A DNA stretch of 64,000 nt. Origin: Desulfobacterales bacterium (GTDB lineage: Bacteria; Desulfobacterota; Desulfobacteria; Desulfobacterales; JAEINQ01). Of the stretch, positions 1-9,545 are shown one piece after another (within the stretch, counting starts at the first letter, position 1; every line of letters starts with the position of its first letter). Location: assembly GCA_016342285.1 (NCBI GenBank), contig JAEINQ010000017.1:1-64000 (forward strand), written 5' to 3'. The notes beneath the pieces are model-generated. The model saw only the letters and a list, made by a program, of their open reading frames with translations, was not told the origin of the DNA and searched no databases. The position numbers and the translations under genes were made by a program.

Positions 1-258
1 CGCGTCATTGGGGGATGGGGGGGCAACGCCTCCTCCTCCCTGCATGGCTTTTCATTAACTTTCAACATACGAGGCACGAAGGGCTCAAAGGGAGAAGATT
101 TAGGATTGGCGGATTGTCGAATTTGGAATTGACGGATTAAGGGCCGGCATTGATGCGCGGCAAAGCCGAATTCGACGATTTCCCAACCGACCCAATTTTC
201 TTTGTGTACTTTGTGTCTTTGTCGTGAAAGACACACTTTCTTCGAAGGAGAATCGAAA
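1..258. other. Upstream region of the decarboxylase genes, no gene seen
   Basis: I see no credible gene here. Between about 70 and 100 and between about 200 and 235 there are arms rich in GGCACGAAGGG and CTTTGTGTACTTTGTG. They resemble the inner arms of the palindromic elements at 46563-46677 and 60019-60132, so this may be a decayed copy. A GAAGGAG ribosome binding site at 243-249 serves the next gene. Confidence 0.4.
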
Positions 259-666
259 TTGTACGGAATTCAAGCCATCAACGCCGCCAACGGATGGGCC
301 ATGGCCATAACCGGTGCCATGATCGTTATCTCCGGCCTGGCCTTGCTGTCGTTTATCATCTCACGACTTCACAAGATCATCGACTGGATGGACAAGCCCA
401 AAGGGAACAACGGGCTGAAAGACAACCGCCCCGATACCGATCGGGCCCTGGTGATTCCTGAAAAAATGCCTTCAAGCCATCGAGAGGTCGCGGGGTTCTA
501 CCAAACCCTGACAGCCCCTTTGGGCAAAACCTTTGACCTTGTCAGCCTCTACCGCCTCTGCACCGAACACCGTATTCCCCATCCTCACCTGACCATCCGG
601 ACCCTGCGGGACGCGGGCCTGATGGTGCCGGTCGCCGGCGGCCTCTTTTCCTGGAACCTTAACTGA
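259..666 (+). CDS. OadG-like gamma subunit of a Na+-pumping decarboxylase
   Basis: Small membrane-anchor subunit expected to hold a biotin-dependent sodium-translocating decarboxylase together. The chosen TTG start at 259 sits 9 bases after GAAGGAG. The upstream ATG at 202 would add a Cys-rich leader that falls in repeat-like sequence. One membrane helix lies at residues 12-34 (AMAITGAMIVISGLALLSFI), followed by a basic/polar linker, as in OadG proteins. The C-terminal half (about residues 75-135) is longer than usual and looks like a small folded domain rather than the typical Pro/Ala-rich tail. The beta subunit follows 136 bp downstream. No alpha (carboxyltransferase/biotin) subunit is present in the window. 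Family assignment rests on the helix and the neighbour. Confidence 0.65.
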   Translation: MYGIQAINAANGWAMAITGAMIVISGLALLSFIISRLHKIIDWMDKPKGNNGLKDNRPDTDRALVIPEKMPSSHREVAGFYQTLTAPLGKTFDLVSLYRLCTEHRIPHPHLTIRTLRDAGLMVPVAGGLFSWNLN

Positions 667-802
667 CCGCCAATTGCCAGGGATTTGAAAGTCAGGGCCG
701 CCGCTGTTCATAGCGGCACCCATTGGAAACGAAGAAACCCCATACGGGGCAATTAGCGGGCGGTTTCGCCAAGCATATTTATTTTTAGGGGTTTATCGAG
801 CC

Positions 803-1930
803 ATGGAATTACTACTGCAATTTTTGACCAACACGGGGTATTATCTGGCGGACTTTCGCAACGTCATCATGATTGTCGTGGGCTGCGTCTTCGTCTACCT
901 GGCCATTGCCAAGGAGTACGAGCCGCTGCTGCTTTTGCCCATCGGCTTCGGGGTTCTGATCGGAAACGTCCCCTTTTTCAAGGGCTTCGGTCTGGGCATC
1001 TACGAAAGCAACTCCGTACTGCACTACCTCTACTTCGGGGTGACCTCCGGTCTCTACCCCTCCATTGTCTTTTTAGGCCTGGGGGCCATGACCGACTTTT
1101 CCTCCCTGCTGGCCAACCCGAAGCTCATGCTGCTCGGGGCCGCGGCCCAGATGGGGATTTTCTTCACCCTGCTCAGTGCCCTGGCTCTGGGGTTTTTGCC
1201 CAAGGAGGCCGCTTCCATCGCCATCATCGGCGGGGCTGACGGGCCCACCAGCATCTTTCTCACCGCCAAACTCGCCCCGCACCTGATCGGGCCCATCGCC
1301 ATTGCCGCCTACTCCTACATGGCGCTGATCCCCATCATCCAACCGCCCATCATGCACCTTTTGACCACCAAGGCCGAGCGGTGTATCCACATGCGCGAGA
1401 CCCGAGTGCCGACCCAAAAAGAGCTGTTGCTTTTTCCCGTGGTCGGCATGCTCCTGTGCTGCTTTCTGGCCCCGGCCTCCATTCCGCTGCTCGGACCTTT
1501 TTTCTTCGGCAACATCATGAAGGTCTCGGGGGTAGTGGAACGCCTGGCCCAGACGGCCCGAACCGCCATCATCGACACGGCCACCATCTTTTTGGGGCTC
1601 ACCGTCGGGGCCAGCACCCAGGGCGATGTCTTTCTCACCGGAAAGTCGGTGGGGATCTTTTTCCTCGGCGCCGTGGCCTTTTCCATAGCCACCGCCTCCG
1701 GGGTCCTCTTTGCCAAGTTTATGAACCTGTTTTTAAAGGACAAGATCAACCCCCTGCTCGGTGCTGCCGGGGTCTCGGCCGTGCCGGGGTCTGCCAGAGA
1801 GGTTCACACGGTCGGGCTCAAGGCCGATCCGACCAACTACCTGCTCATGCATGCCATGGCCTGCAACAGCTCCGGAGTTATCGGATCGGCCATCTGCGCC
1901 GGCATCCTATGGAGCTTTATGCTCGCATAA
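803..1930 (+). CDS. oadB: Na+-translocating decarboxylase beta subunit
   Basis: Integral membrane subunit that couples decarboxylation of a carboxybiotin carrier to Na+ export (oxaloacetate, methylmalonyl-CoA or glutaconyl-CoA decarboxylase family; the substrate cannot be told from this subunit). The 375 residues match the usual family length and are strongly hydrophobic throughout. The conserved GGADGPTSIF segment holds the essential Asp of the ion path. The C-terminal block running from LLGAAGVSAVPGSAREVH to CNSSGVIGSA is also highly conserved in the family. ATG start at 803. It lies downstream of the OadG-like gene and ends in a twin hairpin that begins at its stop codon. Confidence 0.92.
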   Translation: MELLLQFLTNTGYYLADFRNVIMIVVGCVFVYLAIAKEYEPLLLLPIGFGVLIGNVPFFKGFGLGIYESNSVLHYLYFGVTSGLYPSIVFLGLGAMTDFSSLLANPKLMLLGAAAQMGIFFTLLSALALGFLPKEAASIAIIGGADGPTSIFLTAKLAPHLIGPIAIAAYSYMALIPIIQPPIMHLLTTKAERCIHMRETRVPTQKELLLFPVVGMLLCCFLAPASIPLLGPFFFGNIMKVSGVVERLAQTARTAIIDTATIFLGLTVGASTQGDVFLTGKSVGIFFLGAVAFSIATASGVLFAKFMNLFLKDKINPLLGAAGVSAVPGSAREVHTVGLKADPTNYLLMHAMACNSSGVIGSAICAGILWSFMLA

Positions 1931-1969
1931 ATTTGCTGGCGTAAATTTATCATCGGCGGCTGCGCCGCC
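1927..1969 (+). terminator. Twin hairpin overlapping the oadB stop codon
   Basis: The first stem is ATAAATTTGC at 1927-1936 with GTAAATTTAT at 1941-1950 (one G-T pair). The second is GGCGGC at 1955-1960 with GCCGCC at 1964-1969. The same two-hairpin layout recurs at 51254, 52592 and 61666. It may act as a terminator or 3'-end stabiliser, but there is no clean U-tract here. Confidence 0.5.
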
Positions 1970-2129
1970 TGGGCTTTATGGGGGAACGTTTGGAGTCCAT
2001 GGTCTTTTTCATGTATGGCGGCCCAGGCACAAACCCGGGGCGAAAATCAAACGAGTGCGCCTTTCGTCGTCCATCATGGTGCTCTTGTTCTTTCGATCAC
2101 ATCCAATAATATCAAGGCCTTCCAAGCCC

Positions 2130-5100
2130 ATGCGCTTTGGGATCACCAAAAAGTTCCTTGTTGCATTCTTGCTGGTGTCGTTGCTCCCGCTGCTGGCGCT
2201 GAGTCTTTTTGCCCGCAGCAAACTGTTGCAGGTCGGGCAAAACGCCCTTGAGGGGAGCCGCAACGCCCTGATCGAAAACGCCACTGCGTTGCTCGAAGCC
2301 CGGGCGTCGGCCATCGCCGGCCAGGTTGAACTCTTTCTTCAAGGGAGCTGCGATGATCTGCGCTCCCTGGCGACCCTGCCGGCCGACCCCAACCTCTTTC
2401 TCAATTTCAGCCGGGCCCACCAGCGGCGCATCTGGACCCGCGACGGCAGCGTTCAGGTGCCGACCCAGGTGCGACGGTTCATTCCCCTCTATCGGGAAAT
2501 CAGCTATGCCGATCCCCAGGGGGTTGAACGTATCGCCATCGGCGGAGACACGGCTTTGGCAGCCGGTCGATCGGTGGCGGCCCCCTTTGCCGGGCCTTTC
2601 GGTCAGGAAGATTACTTTCGAGCGGCCCGCCGCCTGCCCCAAGGCGACATTTATGTCTCCCATCTGCTGGGACGCCATGTCCGCAAAGAGGAGCAGCTTC
2701 AGGGAGCCCAGGGTGTGGAGTCGGCCGTGGGCGGAAGAGCCTACGACGGGATCATCCGATTTTCCATGGCGGTCTATCAAGAAGGCCGGTTTGCCGGCGT
2801 GGTCAGCCTTGCCCTGGATCATCAACACCTCATGGAATATACCCAGCATGTGTTGCCCGTCGGTTCGCGGGAGGTGATCTTTCCTTCTTATGCCAGCGGC
2901 AATTACGCCTTTCTTTTCGACGATCAGGGCTGGATCATCACCCACCCCAAATTCTGGGACATCCGCGGTTACGACCCGGACTCGGGCATCCTGGTTGATC
3001 CGGCCTCGGCGGCATACAATGAAGCCAACATGAAGGCAGGCCACATCCCTTTCAATCTGCTCCATGTTCCTTTTATCCACATCAATTACCAACAGATCGC
3101 CACGGAGGTCCTGGCCGGCCGTTCCGGGGTGACCCAGACCTCAAGCGTGGGACGGGTGTCCCGGGTTCTCGCCTATGCGCCCATCCGCTTTACCCACGGC
3201 GAATACCGTCCCACCGGATATTTTGGCGGCGTCACCCTGGGTGCTCAAACCGATGTCTTTCACCAGGCCGTGGACCTTACCTCGTCGGCCATTGCCGAGA
3301 CCCAGACCCGGGCCATGGAACAGTTCGCCATGATTATTCTGGCGGCAGGCCTGGTGGTCGCGCTGATATCCATCCTCCTGGCCCGCAGTTTTACCCGCCC
3401 GATCTCCCTGCTGGCTGAAATGGTTCAGGAGATTACCTGCGGAAAATTCAATGTTTCGGTCGATATCCGAAGCGGTGATGAGCTGGGGTTGCTCGGTCGC
3501 AATTTTCAGGAAATGGGCGACCAGCTCCACCAGAACCAACAGCGCCTGGTCAAATCCATGCTGGCGCTGGAGGCCGGCAAAAGCGAAATCGAATCGACCA
3601 ACCGCCGTTTGGAAAAACAGGTCAATATCCTGAAAAATCTGCACTCCATGGGGCAGTTCATGCGCCTGACCTTTGACCGGGATGAGGTGCTGGCCTCCCT
3701 GCTCAGGACCTGCGTGGAAGGGATCGGTTTCGAACGTGCACTGATTTATCTTTTTAATCCCGAAAACCGGCGATTGGAATGCATCAAGACACACGGCTTT
3801 GAGCGGAAGCACGAAAAGCGCGCATTTGCGGCCGCCTATGATGTGGACCGCCACGACTGCATTCAGACCCGGGTCTTTTCCTCCGGCAACCCATCCCTGG
3901 TGGGTGACGCCGCCAACGCCCCGGACATGACCGCCCTGGATCATCGGATCGCCAGTGAAAGCGACACCTTCAGCTTTGCCTTTGCACCGATTCGAGCCAT
4001 GGATCACAGCATTGGGGTATTGGGTGCGGACTGCGCCGGAAGCCGCCGACAAATCGCTGAAGAGGAAATGGAATCCCTCAAGATTATTGCCAATGAAGCG
4101 GCCATGGCCATTGAGCGGGCCCGACTCATGGACGAAATGGTCCGGGAAAGGAATTTTGTCGAGAACATCCTCTCGTGCCTGATCAGCGGCGTCATCGTGG
4201 TCGATTTCAAGGGGACGGTATGCTCGGTGAATCCCAAGGCCGAAGCGTTTCTCGGCCGGGCCAGCAAGCAACTGGTCGGCAGGCCGGTGGAAAGGGTCCT
4301 GGGTGCCCATCCCCGCCTGCTCGAACTGGTCTTAAAAACCATGGTTGATCCACAAAACATCACCGAAGAGCTGGAGTTCACCGGTCCGGACGGCAGCCGG
4401 ATTTTCCTGGAGACCGCTGTTTCCTCCATGAATCACGACAGCGCGGAAACCGGTATGATTCTGGCGATTTTACGGGATGTTACCCAGAGAAAAAGAATGG
4501 AGCAGCACCTGAGCCGGTCGGACCGCCTGGTCTCCGTGGGAACCTTGGCTGCCGGCATTGCCCATGAAATTCGCAACCCGCTGACCGGGATCAGCCTGAT
4601 TCTCGATGATCTCCATGACCGCATGGCCAACCGAACCGACGAACGACTCATGATGCAAAGCGCCCTGGAGGAGATCGAAAAGCTGGAAAAAATCATTACC
4701 GAACTGCTCGCCTTTGCCTCCAAGCCCACATCCCGTCCGGCCCCCCGGGACTTGAACCGGACCATCGACAATTCGCTGTTCTTCATCCAAAAACAGTGTG
4801 CCGCTCAGGGGGTCGAGCTGACCCGGGACAAGAGCGCCCCCCTCCCCCCCATCGACCTGGACCCGGAAAAGATCAAACAGGCCCTGCTCAATATCGTGCT
4901 CAACGCCTTGAACGTTTTGCCCCAAGGTGGACGGATTCATATTGCGGCCAGCGTCCGGGACGATCTGGAATTTTTTCCCGGCAGCCGAGGGGTTGAACTG
5001 ACCATTGCCGACAACGGTCCCGGCATTGGTCCGGAAGACATCCATTTCATCTTCGACCCTTTCTTTACCCGCAATCCAAATGGCAGCGGGCTCGGGCTCT

Positions 5101-5216
5101 CCATCACCCATACCATCATCGAGGAGCACGGCGGCAAGATCCTGGTGGAGAGCGACCCGGGGCAGGGGGCCACGTTCAGGATCCTCTTTCCCTTTTCAGC
5201 GCGAGGTAGAGGATAA
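2130..5216 (+). CDS. Sensor histidine kinase (Cache-HAMP-GAF-PAS-HisKA-HATPase)
   Basis: Membrane sensor kinase of 1028 residues, partner of the NtrC-type regulator that starts 3 bp after its stop. The start at 2130 puts MRFGITKK directly before a membrane helix (about 9-29). The open frame extends upstream to 1761 but that part has no membrane-protein character. A large extracytoplasmic Cache-type sensor (about 35-390) is followed by a second helix (399-420), HAMP, GAF (about 510-665) and PAS (about 671-785). The HisKA motif AHEIRNP gives H812 as the phosphorylated residue. The ATP-binding domain shows DNGPGIG and GSGLGLSI. The Cache domain suggests sensing of a small extracellular molecule. 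potABCD lies downstream, so a link to polyamine or amino-acid supply is possible but not shown. Confidence 0.9.
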   Translation: MRFGITKKFLVAFLLVSLLPLLALSLFARSKLLQVGQNALEGSRNALIENATALLEARASAIAGQVELFLQGSCDDLRSLATLPADPNLFLNFSRAHQRRIWTRDGSVQVPTQVRRFIPLYREISYADPQGVERIAIGGDTALAAGRSVAAPFAGPFGQEDYFRAARRLPQGDIYVSHLLGRHVRKEEQLQGAQGVESAVGGRAYDGIIRFSMAVYQEGRFAGVVSLALDHQHLMEYTQHVLPVGSREVIFPSYASGNYAFLFDDQGWIITHPKFWDIRGYDPDSGILVDPASAAYNEANMKAGHIPFNLLHVPFIHINYQQIATEVLAGRSGVTQTSSVGRVSRVLAYAPIRFTHGEYRPTGYFGGVTLGAQTDVFHQAVDLTSSAIAETQTRAMEQFAMIILAAGLVVALISILLARSFTRPISLLAEMVQEITCGKFNVSVDIRSGDELGLLGRNFQEMGDQLHQNQQRLVKSMLALEAGKSEIESTNRRLEKQVNILKNLHSMGQFMRLTFDRDEVLASLLRTCVEGIGFERALIYLFNPENRRLECIKTHGFERKHEKRAFAAAYDVDRHDCIQTRVFSSGNPSLVGDAANAPDMTALDHRIASESDTFSFAFAPIRAMDHSIGVLGADCAGSRRQIAEEEMESLKIIANEAAMAIERARLMDEMVRERNFVENILSCLISGVIVVDFKGTVCSVNPKAEAFLGRASKQLVGRPVERVLGAHPRLLELVLKTMVDPQNITEELEFTGPDGSRIFLETAVSSMNHDSAETGMILAILRDVTQRKRMEQHLSRSDRLVSVGTLAAGIAHEIRNPLTGISLILDDLHDRMANRTDERLMMQSALEEIEKLEKIITELLAFASKPTSRPAPRDLNRTIDNSLFFIQKQCAAQGVELTRDKSAPLPPIDLDPEKIKQALLNIVLNALNVLPQGGRIHIAASVRDDLEFFPGSRGVELTIADNGPGIGPEDIHFIFDPFFTRNPNGSGLGLSITHTIIEEHGGKILVESDPGQGATFRILFPFSARGRG

Positions 5217-5219
5217 CCT

Positions 5220-6617
5220 ATGGCTCACATTCTCGTCGTCGATGACGAAGCGATCATTCGGGACAACCTGGAACGGATTCTAACCGAAGAAAAATACCAG
5301 GTGACCAGCACAGGCACCGGGTCCGAAGCGCTGGCCATGCTGATCGGCGCCGATGTGGACGTGGTGTTGCTGGACATTTCCCTGCCGGATATCAACGGCA
5401 TCGATGTCCTGAAAAAGGCCAAGGAGATCGATCCGGAATTGCTGGTGATCATTGTCACCGGATACGCTTCGGTTGAGTCGGCTGTTCGGGCGCTCAAGCT
5501 GGGTGCCTACGACTACATCAAAAAACCGTTTAAGGCGGACGTCATCAAGTTGATTGTCCGCTTGGCCCTGGAAGCCCAGCACCTCAAAAGCGAAGTCCAG
5601 GTGCTCAAGCGGCGTCTCAATGTCCCCGCGCGGCTGGAGATGGTGGCTGAAAGTCCGGCCATGCGCCAGGTCCTGGTCCAGGTCAAGGAAGTGGCCAGAC
5701 ACGAGGGGGCCACGGTGCTGATCACCGGCGAGAGTGGCACCGGCAAGGAACTGGTGGCCCAAAGCGTCCACTACCTGAGCCCTCGCAAAGAAAATCCCTT
5801 TCTGGAGATCAACTGCGCCACCCTGCCTGAAAACCTCCTGGAGAGCGAACTCTTCGGCCACGAGCGGGGCGCTTTCACCGACGCCATCCAGCGGAAGAAG
5901 GGGCTCTTTGAGTCTGCTTCGGGCGGAACGGTCTTTCTGGATGAAATCGGGGAGATGCCTTTGATCCTTCAGGCCAAACTTCTCGGTGTACTGGAGCGAC
6001 GCCGGTTTCGCCGCCTGGGCGGCAACCGAGACATTGAGGCGGCCGTGCGCATCGTGGCCGCCACCAATATTGATCCCAAGGCGGCCATTGCCCAAAAGCG
6101 TTTCCGGGAAGACCTTTACTACCGGCTCAACGTTTTTCCCATTCATATTCCGCCCCTGCGCGAACGGCCCGAGGATGTGATCGCTCTGGCCAAGCTCTTT
6201 CTCCTGCGGTTCACCCGCCAGTTTCATAAAGGGTTCCAAGACATTGACGCTCGGGCCATGGGTTACCTGACCGCCTACCCCTGGCCGGGCAATGTCCGTG
6301 AGCTTCGCAATGTTATGGAGCGGATCTGCATCATGCACGACGATGCCGCACTGGGCACTGCCCATCTGCCCCAGGAAATTGTCGGCAACCGGATCACATC
6401 GCCGGTCATTGACATTCCCGAAACGGTTCTGGACATTGAATCGGTGGTGGACGAGGTCACCCGGCAGCTCATCGGCCGGGCCATGGAAAAGGCCGGCGGC
6501 AACACCGCTCAGGCGGCACGCCTGCTGGGCATCCCCCGGGGCACCTTACGATACAAACTCAAAAAGTACCACTTCGAGGTCAACGATTCGTCGGACGACG
6601 ACGACCCGACCGCCTGA
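5220..6617 (+). CDS. NtrC-family sigma-54 response regulator
   Basis: Response regulator of 465 residues that should activate sigma-54 promoters when phosphorylated by the kinase encoded immediately upstream. The receiver domain (1-120) has the acidic pair D8/D9, the phospho-acceptor D52 and the Lys in IKKPF. The AAA+ domain has Walker A GESGTGKE and Walker B FLDEIGEMP. The sigma-54 contact loop reads GAFTDA, a known variant of GAFTGA. A C-terminal Fis-type helix-turn-helix (about 425-455, NTAQAARLLGIPRGTLRYKL) binds DNA. The target is unknown. I found no convincing -24/-12 site in the 216 bp before potA. Confidence 0.93.
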   Translation: MAHILVVDDEAIIRDNLERILTEEKYQVTSTGTGSEALAMLIGADVDVVLLDISLPDINGIDVLKKAKEIDPELLVIIVTGYASVESAVRALKLGAYDYIKKPFKADVIKLIVRLALEAQHLKSEVQVLKRRLNVPARLEMVAESPAMRQVLVQVKEVARHEGATVLITGESGTGKELVAQSVHYLSPRKENPFLEINCATLPENLLESELFGHERGAFTDAIQRKKGLFESASGGTVFLDEIGEMPLILQAKLLGVLERRRFRRLGGNRDIEAAVRIVAATNIDPKAAIAQKRFREDLYYRLNVFPIHIPPLRERPEDVIALAKLFLLRFTRQFHKGFQDIDARAMGYLTAYPWPGNVRELRNVMERICIMHDDAALGTAHLPQEIVGNRITSPVIDIPETVLDIESVVDEVTRQLIGRAMEKAGGNTAQAARLLGIPRGTLRYKLKKYHFEVNDSSDDDDPTA

Positions 6618-6833
6618 CCCGGAGTCCATAGGGGCACCTTCGGGCCGACCGGGCCGATCCGAACAATTGCATGTTTACATCGGGCCTGGTTTGTCATATT
6701 GAGGCTCTGCCGATCCCTGTCCGGGCCCTGCGGCGGCGTTCAGCCCCGCCCCCCCGTCTCCACACAGCCGGATTCGGCACCTGAGTTTTCCGGCACGCGT
6801 CCCCGCGGGCCGTACCGGTAGATTGAGGGGGCC

Positions 6834-7922
6834 ATGAAAACACCCATCGTTCGTTTGAAAGGCGTCACCAAGCGATTCCGTGAAGATATCGCCGTGGACC
6901 GGCTTACCTTTCATGTCTACCCAGGCGAATTCCTGACCCTGCTGGGACCGTCCGGTTGCGGCAAAACCACCATCCTGCGGCTCATCGCCGGCTTTGAAGA
7001 GGCTGACGAGGGCGACATCATCATCAACGGCCAGCGGGTCAACGGCATGCCGGCCAACCGTCGCGACGTCAACACGGTGTTTCAAAACTACGCGCTCTTT
7101 CCCCACATGACGGTCTTTGACAACATCTCCTTTGCCCTGCGGATGAAAAAGATACCCTTGGTACAAATCCACGAACGGGTCGGGCCGGTGCTGCAGGCCG
7201 TCAAGCTGGAGGGGCTGGAAAAGCGTCGGGTCCACCAGCTTTCCGGCGGCCAGCAGCAGCGGGTGGCCGTGGCCCGGGCCATCGTCAACGAACCTCTGGT
7301 CCTGCTGCTGGACGAACCCTTCAGCGCCCTGGACTACAAGTTGCGAAAACAGATGCAGCTGGAAATGAAGCGGCTGCATCGGAAGCTGGGCATCACCTTC
7401 ATCTTCGTCACCCATGACCAGAGCGAAGCCATTTCCATGAGCGACCGGATCATTGTGATGAACCAGGGAAGCATCGAACAGATCGGCACGCCCCAGGAAA
7501 TCTACGAGGAACCGGACAACCTGTTCGTGGCCCGTTTTGTCGGCGAGATCAATGTCCTGGACGCTCAGGTGGTGACTGCCGACGGCAACCGCATGACCGG
7601 TAAGGTGGAGGGGGTCGACTTCGAACTGGCCAATCGCCGCGGATACGAGCCGAACCAGCGGGTCAAGGTCTTGCTGCGCCCCGAGGATCTGGTTGTGACC
7701 AAACAGGACGACGGGTGCCAGGCGCCGTACCTCAAAGGACGGGTGGAAGAGCTGATCTACAAGGGAACCACGGTGGACCTGATCATTCGGCTCAAATCGG
7801 GCAAGACCCTGTTCGCCGCGGAATTTTTCAACGAGGATGCCGAAGAGATCATCTACAAACCCAACGAACCGGTCTGTATCTCCTGGTACCGGGGATGGGA
7901 AGTGGTCCTGCCCGATGACTGA
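6834..7922 (+). CDS. potA: Spermidine/putrescine ABC transporter ATPase
   Basis: ATP-hydrolysing subunit of a polyamine importer (362 residues). It shows Walker A GPSGCGKTT (38-45), the signature LSGGQQQRVAVARAI, Walker B LLLLDEPFSALD and the switch His in FVTHDQSEA. A TOBE-type C-terminal domain (about 280-360) follows, as in PotA. The ATG at 6834 follows a GAGGGGGCC segment. Its 3' end overlaps potB by 8 bp. The operon potA-potB-potC-potD is gapless, so the four products are probably made in balanced amounts. Confidence 0.93.
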   Translation: MKTPIVRLKGVTKRFREDIAVDRLTFHVYPGEFLTLLGPSGCGKTTILRLIAGFEEADEGDIIINGQRVNGMPANRRDVNTVFQNYALFPHMTVFDNISFALRMKKIPLVQIHERVGPVLQAVKLEGLEKRRVHQLSGGQQQRVAVARAIVNEPLVLLLDEPFSALDYKLRKQMQLEMKRLHRKLGITFIFVTHDQSEAISMSDRIIVMNQGSIEQIGTPQEIYEEPDNLFVARFVGEINVLDAQVVTADGNRMTGKVEGVDFELANRRGYEPNQRVKVLLRPEDLVVTKQDDGCQAPYLKGRVEELIYKGTTVDLIIRLKSGKTLFAAEFFNEDAEEIIYKPNEPVCISWYRGWEVVLPDD

Positions 7923-8778
7923 GCGAAGCCCCTTCAAAAACGCGGTGGTCGCCGTGGTCTGCTTCTGGATCGTCCTTTTCGTCTTCCTGCCCAACCTTAT
8001 GGTGGTGGTCACCAGTTTTCTGGAAAGAGACCCGGACCGGTTTGTCAGGCCGGTCTTTTCCCTGGCCCACTACCGGGAGCTCTTTGGCCCGGTCTTTCTT
8101 CACATCCTGTTGCGCTCGGTTGTTTACGCCCTGGCCACCACGGCGGTCTGCCTGGTCCTGGCCTACCCTTTTGCCTTTGCCATGGCCCGGTCCCGGTTCC
8201 GGCGACTGTTGCTCATCCTGGTCATTATTCCCTTCTGGACCAGTTCCCTGATCCGTACCTACGCCCTGATCATCCTGCTGAAAGCCAACGGCCTGATCAA
8301 CACCTGCCTCATGGGTCTGGGCCTCATCCATGAACCGCTGCCCATGCTCTACACCGACGGCGCCGTCCTGATTGGCCTGGTCTACACCCTGCTTCCGTTC
8401 ATGATCCTGCCCCTGTACGCGTCCCTGGACAAGCTCGATCGGTGCCTTGTGGAGGCCGGATACGATCTGGGGGCCACCCGGTGGCAGGTACTGGTTCACA
8501 TTATGCTACCCGCGACCCTGCCGGGAATCATCGCCGGCTCCATTCTGGTCTTCCTGCCGACCCTGGGACTGTTCTACATCCCTGACCTTCTGGGCGGCGC
8601 CAAGGCCATGCTGGTGGGTAACTTCATCAAGAACCAGTTTCTCACCGCCCACAACTGGCCCTTCGGGTCGGCGGCCAGTTTGTTCCTGACCCTGATGATG
8701 GGGGCCATGCTCTATGCCTACTGGGCCAGTGTCCGGCGGTTTTCCGCCGACACGGCCGAAGGGAGGCTGGGCAGATGA
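7915..8778 (+). CDS. potB: Polyamine ABC transporter permease
   Basis: First membrane permease of the polyamine importer, 287 residues with about six hydrophobic segments. The cytoplasmic EAA loop that contacts PotA is visible (EAGYDLGATRWQVLVHIMLP). The start at 7915 is chosen because it lies inside the end of potA in an overlapping arrangement and begins MTERSPFKN before the first helix. The longer open frame from 7837 is only shadow coding over potA. The stop overlaps the potC start (ATGA). Confidence 0.92.
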   Translation: MTERSPFKNAVVAVVCFWIVLFVFLPNLMVVVTSFLERDPDRFVRPVFSLAHYRELFGPVFLHILLRSVVYALATTAVCLVLAYPFAFAMARSRFRRLLLILVIIPFWTSSLIRTYALIILLKANGLINTCLMGLGLIHEPLPMLYTDGAVLIGLVYTLLPFMILPLYASLDKLDRCLVEAGYDLGATRWQVLVHIMLPATLPGIIAGSILVFLPTLGLFYIPDLLGGAKAMLVGNFIKNQFLTAHNWPFGSAASLFLTLMMGAMLYAYWASVRRFSADTAEGRLGR

Positions 8779-9545
8779 ATCGACCGGCACGCATCGCCTA
8801 CATGGCCATGATCTTTGTCTTCCTCTACCTGCCCATTGTGGTTCTGGTGATCTACTCATTCAACAGCGCCAAGTACGGAACCGCCTGGAGCGGTGCCACC
8901 TTGAAATGGTATTGGCGCATGCTGGACAACCGGCTGCTTATCGCCAGTATGATCAATTCCCTGATCGTGGCAACGGCCTCCAGCGTGGTGGCCACCTTCA
9001 TCGGAACCCTGGCGGCGGTGGCTTTTCACCGATACCGGTTTTTCGGTCGAAAGGTGCTCTACTCCATGCTCTACGTGGTCATGTTGAGCCCCGATATCGT
9101 CATGGGCATCTCCCTGCTGATGTTCTTCATCTGGATCGGCATGGAACCGGGATTTACCACCCTGATGCTGAGCCACATCACCTTCTGCCTCCCTTTTGTG
9201 GTGGTGACCATCTATGCCCGGATCAGCGGATTCGACCCCAATATCATCGAAGCGGCCAAAGACCTGGGGGCCGGGGAGTTCCAGACCTTCCGTCACGTGA
9301 TCCTGCCCATGATCTGGCCGGCGGTGCTCTCCGGCTGGCTTCTGAGCTTCACCCTTTCCCTGGATGATGTCATCGTCAGTTTCTTCGTGACCGGTCCGAC
9401 CTTCGAAATCCTGCCCCTTCGGATCTATTCCATGGTGCGTCTGGGGGTCAAACCCGAGATCAATGCCCTCTCAACGGTTCTCTTTGCGGTCACCTTGGTG
9501 GCGGTTATCGTGTCCCAACTTCTTCTCAAGGAGAAAAAGTCATGA
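8775..9545 (+). CDS. potC: Polyamine ABC transporter permease
   Basis: Second permease of the polyamine importer, 256 residues and about six membrane segments, with the EAA loop EAAKDLGAGEFQTFRHVILP. It overlaps potB by 4 bp (ATGA) and potD by 4 bp, so translation of the three genes is likely coupled. Length and motif order match PotC of the PotABCD/PotFGHI families. Confidence 0.92.
   Translation: MNRPARIAYMAMIFVFLYLPIVVLVIYSFNSAKYGTAWSGATLKWYWRMLDNRLLIASMINSLIVATASSVVATFIGTLAAVAFHRYRFFGRKVLYSMLYVVMLSPDIVMGISLLMFFIWIGMEPGFTTLMLSHITFCLPFVVVTIYARISGFDPNIIEAAKDLGAGEFQTFRHVILPMIWPAVLSGWLLSFTLSLDDVIVSFFVTGPTFEILPLRIYSMVRLGVKPEINALSTVLFAVTLVAVIVSQLLLKEKKS

Noticed and set aside
6618-6833. Possible sigma-54 promoter before potA for the NtrC-type regulator
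   Set aside because: CGGCAC-N5-TTTTC lacks the essential GC of the -12 element; no better match in the gap.
6675-8012. Long minus-strand open frame opposite potA
   Set aside because: Shadow of potA/potB; His/Gln/Asp-rich composition with no domain.
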